A stretch of DNA of 11,466 bases. Source: Clarireedia homoeocarpa. Its lineage: Eukaryota; Ascomycota; Leotiomycetes; Helotiales; Rutstroemiaceae. Positions 9,026 through 11,466 of the stretch are shown here, piece by piece. The stretch covers positions 1 to 11,466 of the forward strand of contig LNKV01000157.1 in NCBI GenBank assembly GCA_001465935.1, read 5' to 3'. The translations under genes were made by a program, and so were the position numbers. Below the pieces are notes generated by a model. That model was not told the DNA's origin. It made no database searches and worked only from the letters and a program-made list of their open reading frames with translations. Every line of letters starts with the position of its first letter. The stretch's first letter is position 1.

Positions 9026-10080
9026 TCACTCAGTTTCCTTTTCCGAAAACCTAGATATAACTAATTTCCTAAATACTATTATACAAGTCTTAGTATAATT
9101 TATAGACGAACTCGAGATAGTAAAGGAACTTTAAAAGCAAACTAAGTAGTTAATATTTTAATATAAGAATTAATATATAAAAGATCTATATCTATTTAAA
9201 AAATCACGAATATCTAGAACTTTTAGATAACTATTTTAAATATTAGAGTCTTATATATATATCAAAGACTTATAAAATATAATATAAAATAGAGTTGTAA
9301 AATAGTAAGAAGTTTATAAAACTACTTTGAGAATAAGTTAAGAATAACTAGATAATCTAGAATAATATATAAAAGTAATAGTAGAAAAAGTATTTAAAAG
9401 AGTACTAATTATATTAATATAAAATATAAAGATCACTCTATTATAGAAAGACTTTTAAAAAGTAATAAGAAGATTAGAATAATTAATCTAAATTAGATCT
9501 TAAGAATAAATATAATAAGAACTAGATAAAATAAATAGATTATTATTTTTATTATTATTATTCTTATTATTCTCTTTATTCTCTTTATTCTTATTACCTT
9601 CTTAACTATTATCCTTTTTATTAGAAAGCTAATTTATAAGATAACTTTCTAAATTATATATTTTAGCTAATATTCTGAAAAACTTCTTTATATCTTTTAA
9701 ATCCTAAAGACCCGATATTAGGTTAATTATAGAAATAATAAAAGGAAATTTACTTTACTAAGACCTTTTAACTTAGATAATACTAGTAACTTCTTAATAG
9801 TTAGTATTAAAATTTTAAAGATAAAGTAATATTTCTTTATTTAACAACTTTAATAACGATCCGACTTCTTAGTATTTATATAATTATAATAATACCTTTT
9901 ACTAAAACTATATAAAGTACTTTGAATATAACTAAAATAAAGAATATAATAATAATTACTACGATTCTAGAAGTTATAACAATTCTAAATATATCTTTAA
10001 AGAATCTTAATACTTTTATTAAACAACTTTAATAGATTATATAAAAAAGTGATCTGAGTATTAGTTAGAGTAATAAATTA
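9026..10080 (-). pseudogene. Possible minus-strand protein fossil with acidic tract
   Basis: Read on the - strand in the frame whose codons cover 9596-9598 and 9026-9028, this stretch gives a protein-like sequence. There are amphipathic, Leu-rich segments at about 9700-10080. A Lys/Asn/Glu/Gly tract at about 9540-9612 looks like a former Asp/Glu run, because GAT repeats become AAT under RIP. A Ser- and Leu-rich part follows, ending in FSEKETE and a TGA at 9026-9028. In-frame TAA and TAG codons would be former Gln or Trp. I recognise no family. The + strand can also be read through here, giving a His- or Tyr-rich tract that is less natural, so strand and gene are uncertain. Confidence 0.3.
9541..9600. 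repeat. Imperfect ATT / TCTCTTTAT microsatellite-like tract
   Basis: The + strand shows tandem ATT units, then two close copies of a TTCTCTTTA unit. On the - strand it reads as Asn, Lys and Glu codons. It may be a simple repeat or the decayed code for an acidic run in the - strand fossil. Confidence 0.6.
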
Positions 10081-11466
10081 GTTACTAAATAAACTGATTT
10101 AATTAACTTCTATATAAATTTCTTTATAAGATATATAAAAGTTAAATAAAAAAATAATTATTCGATTTTTATATTATAAAGTCTAAGATCGAACTAGAAA
10201 AGAAACTAGATACTATATTAGATATATATTAAATATAAGATTATAAAAGGCTTATAAGTTTAAAAAATATAAAATCGGATAATCTAGTTTATAATATCTA
10301 TTAGAACTAAGTCTAATTTATAAATCTAATAGTAAAAGTCTATAAATAAGAATAGTATATTTTATAAGTATCTAAAAAAAATTAATAGAAATCTATAATT
10401 AAATAGAATTATAAACTCGAGGATACGGAATTTTATAAGAAATATAAAGTATAGTAAAGTTATATATTTAAATATCAACTAGAGACTTATAAGAATTAGA
10501 TAAAGATAGTAGATATTATAAACTCTAAAATAAAGTAAATAATTATCTACTTTAATTAATAAAAAGAGAATTATTTTTCTAAAAGCTAAGAACTATCTCT
10601 AGTAAGAAAGATTAATAAAAAGAAGATAAACTTAAAAGATCTTTATATAAAATAATTAGAGAATATATAAGAGTTTTACTCGAATAAAAATTAAAAGAAA
10701 CGATTTATATAAACTAAGTTCAAGGAGATAAGATCTAAAAATTAATTATAAAAATAATTAGTAACTAAAAGGTAAAGAGATTAGAAAAGTGAAAAGAATT
10801 TGAAACTTACTAATAATAAAAAATAAATAATATCTATAATAATAGTATTAGTCTTAATCGAAAATATTTAATTCTTATAATTAGAAATAAAGAGATTAAA
10901 ATTAAAAAGATCAAACTTATTATTTATCTAAATAGAAAAAGAAGATTATATATTATTATATTATTAATAAACTTAATAAGCAATTTATCGAGTATATAAT
11001 TAATTAGCTAGAATTATTACTTTATAAATACAATTATAATAAAGTCTATAACTAACTTAATAGAAGTTATTATATTTATCTCTATTATTACTTTACTTAT
11101 CTAATAGAGTATAATTATATTTAGATATAATAAAAATTAGAAGATAAAATAAGATAGAAAGTATAAATTATAAAAAGAATAAATAGAAAGTATTATTATT
11201 ACTACTGATATTACTATTATATAATATAAATAGAAAGAAGTAATTTAAATATATATATCTTGAAATAATTACTTTAAACTTTATTATTATAAAAATTCAC
11301 TAACAACTATATCTAATTAAAACGATAATAATAAAAATAATTACTTAAAGTAATCTGATCTAGTTAAAATAAATATTTACTAAGTTAATTATACTCTAAC
11401 TAGTTAATACTAATTAGAATTTCGAAATACTCTATTATCAAATAGTTATTTAAAAGAATTACTAAT
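10081..11466. other. Unassigned degenerate tract, coding-like on either strand
   Basis: On the + strand, the frame with codons starting at 10671 and 10860 reads as Lys/Glu-rich and then Leu- and stop-rich. Before RIP this could have been Pro- and Gln-rich, for example at 10860-11230. On the - strand, the frame used for the neighbouring fossil also gives a readable Ser/Asn-rich sequence, with YNSNISSNNNTF near 11185-11220. RIP lets both strands look like a decayed protein, so I do not call a gene. No domain, LTR or RNA gene is recognised, and the tract runs off the window end. Confidence 0.4.

Larger units (their letters stand above)
1..11466. other. RIP-mutated, A+T-saturated repeat block
   Basis: The whole window shows one mutation spectrum. 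C survives mainly before T or G, G survives mainly after A or C, and CpA and TpG are rare while TpA is abundant. Positions 421-480 are a clear sample: five CpG, no CpA and no TpG in 60 bases. The loss is equal on both strands, as expected for RIP, which converts CpA to TpA in duplicated DNA of filamentous ascomycetes. Decay of methylated CpG would leave the opposite pattern, because CpG would go first. The recognisable content is a retrotransposon, which is the usual RIP target. The fungal assignment is an inference from this spectrum plus the type of copia element. Confidence 0.9.

Noticed and set aside
9541..9600. CRISPR array or regularly spaced repeats
   Set aside because: The units are short, imperfect and contiguous with no spacers. 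This is simple sequence.
1..11466. A mitochondrial, plastid, Plasmodium or endosymbiont genome, suggested by the high A+T
   Set aside because: There is no intact gene, tRNA or rRNA. The bias depends on dinucleotide context and not on overall composition, and the main content is a nuclear-type copia retrotransposon.
1..11466. Short open reading frames as real small genes
   Set aside because: They are short, lack normal codon variety, and overlap or lie within RIP-mutated DNA. None shows a recognisable motif or start context.

Overview
The window is a heavily mutated, very A+T-rich tract of fungal type. C is left almost only as CpT or CpG and G almost only as ApG or CpG. CpA and TpG are nearly gone and TpA is everywhere. 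This is the signature of repeat-induced point mutation (RIP), a premeiotic C-to-T process of filamentous ascomycetes. The window therefore most likely comes from a repeat-derived heterochromatic block of a Pezizomycotina genome. I find no intact gene on either strand.

Layout. 1 to about 2505: extremely A+T-rich, no gene recognised. About 2506-2848: probable 5' LTR of a Ty1/copia retrotransposon, holding a TATA-like run and a long inverted repeat. About 2850-2861: a primer-binding-site candidate matching the anticodon half of initiator methionine tRNA. About 3001-8550: the fossil gag-pol polyprotein, all in one frame on the + strand. It runs gag, protease, zinc-binding pre-integrase, integrase core and C-terminal part, spacer, reverse transcriptase, RNase H. 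Landmarks across 5.5 kb stay in register, so the copy was destroyed by point mutation, not by indels. 8551-9025: nothing recognised, and no 3' LTR. 9026 to about 10080: a possible - strand protein fossil with an acidic tract, unassigned. 10081-11466: degenerate sequence that could be read as protein on either strand, unassigned.

When whole, the copia genes would have worked as one system. Gag forms the particle, protease cuts the polyprotein, reverse transcriptase and RNase H copy the RNA primed at the binding site, and integrase inserts the DNA. Here nearly every domain carries in-frame stops and lost key residues, so the element is dead. The most informative content is the mutation pattern. 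It turned Gln and Trp codons to stops and His and Cys codons to Tyr, yet left reading frame and domain order legible. I did not find a clearly new biological system.
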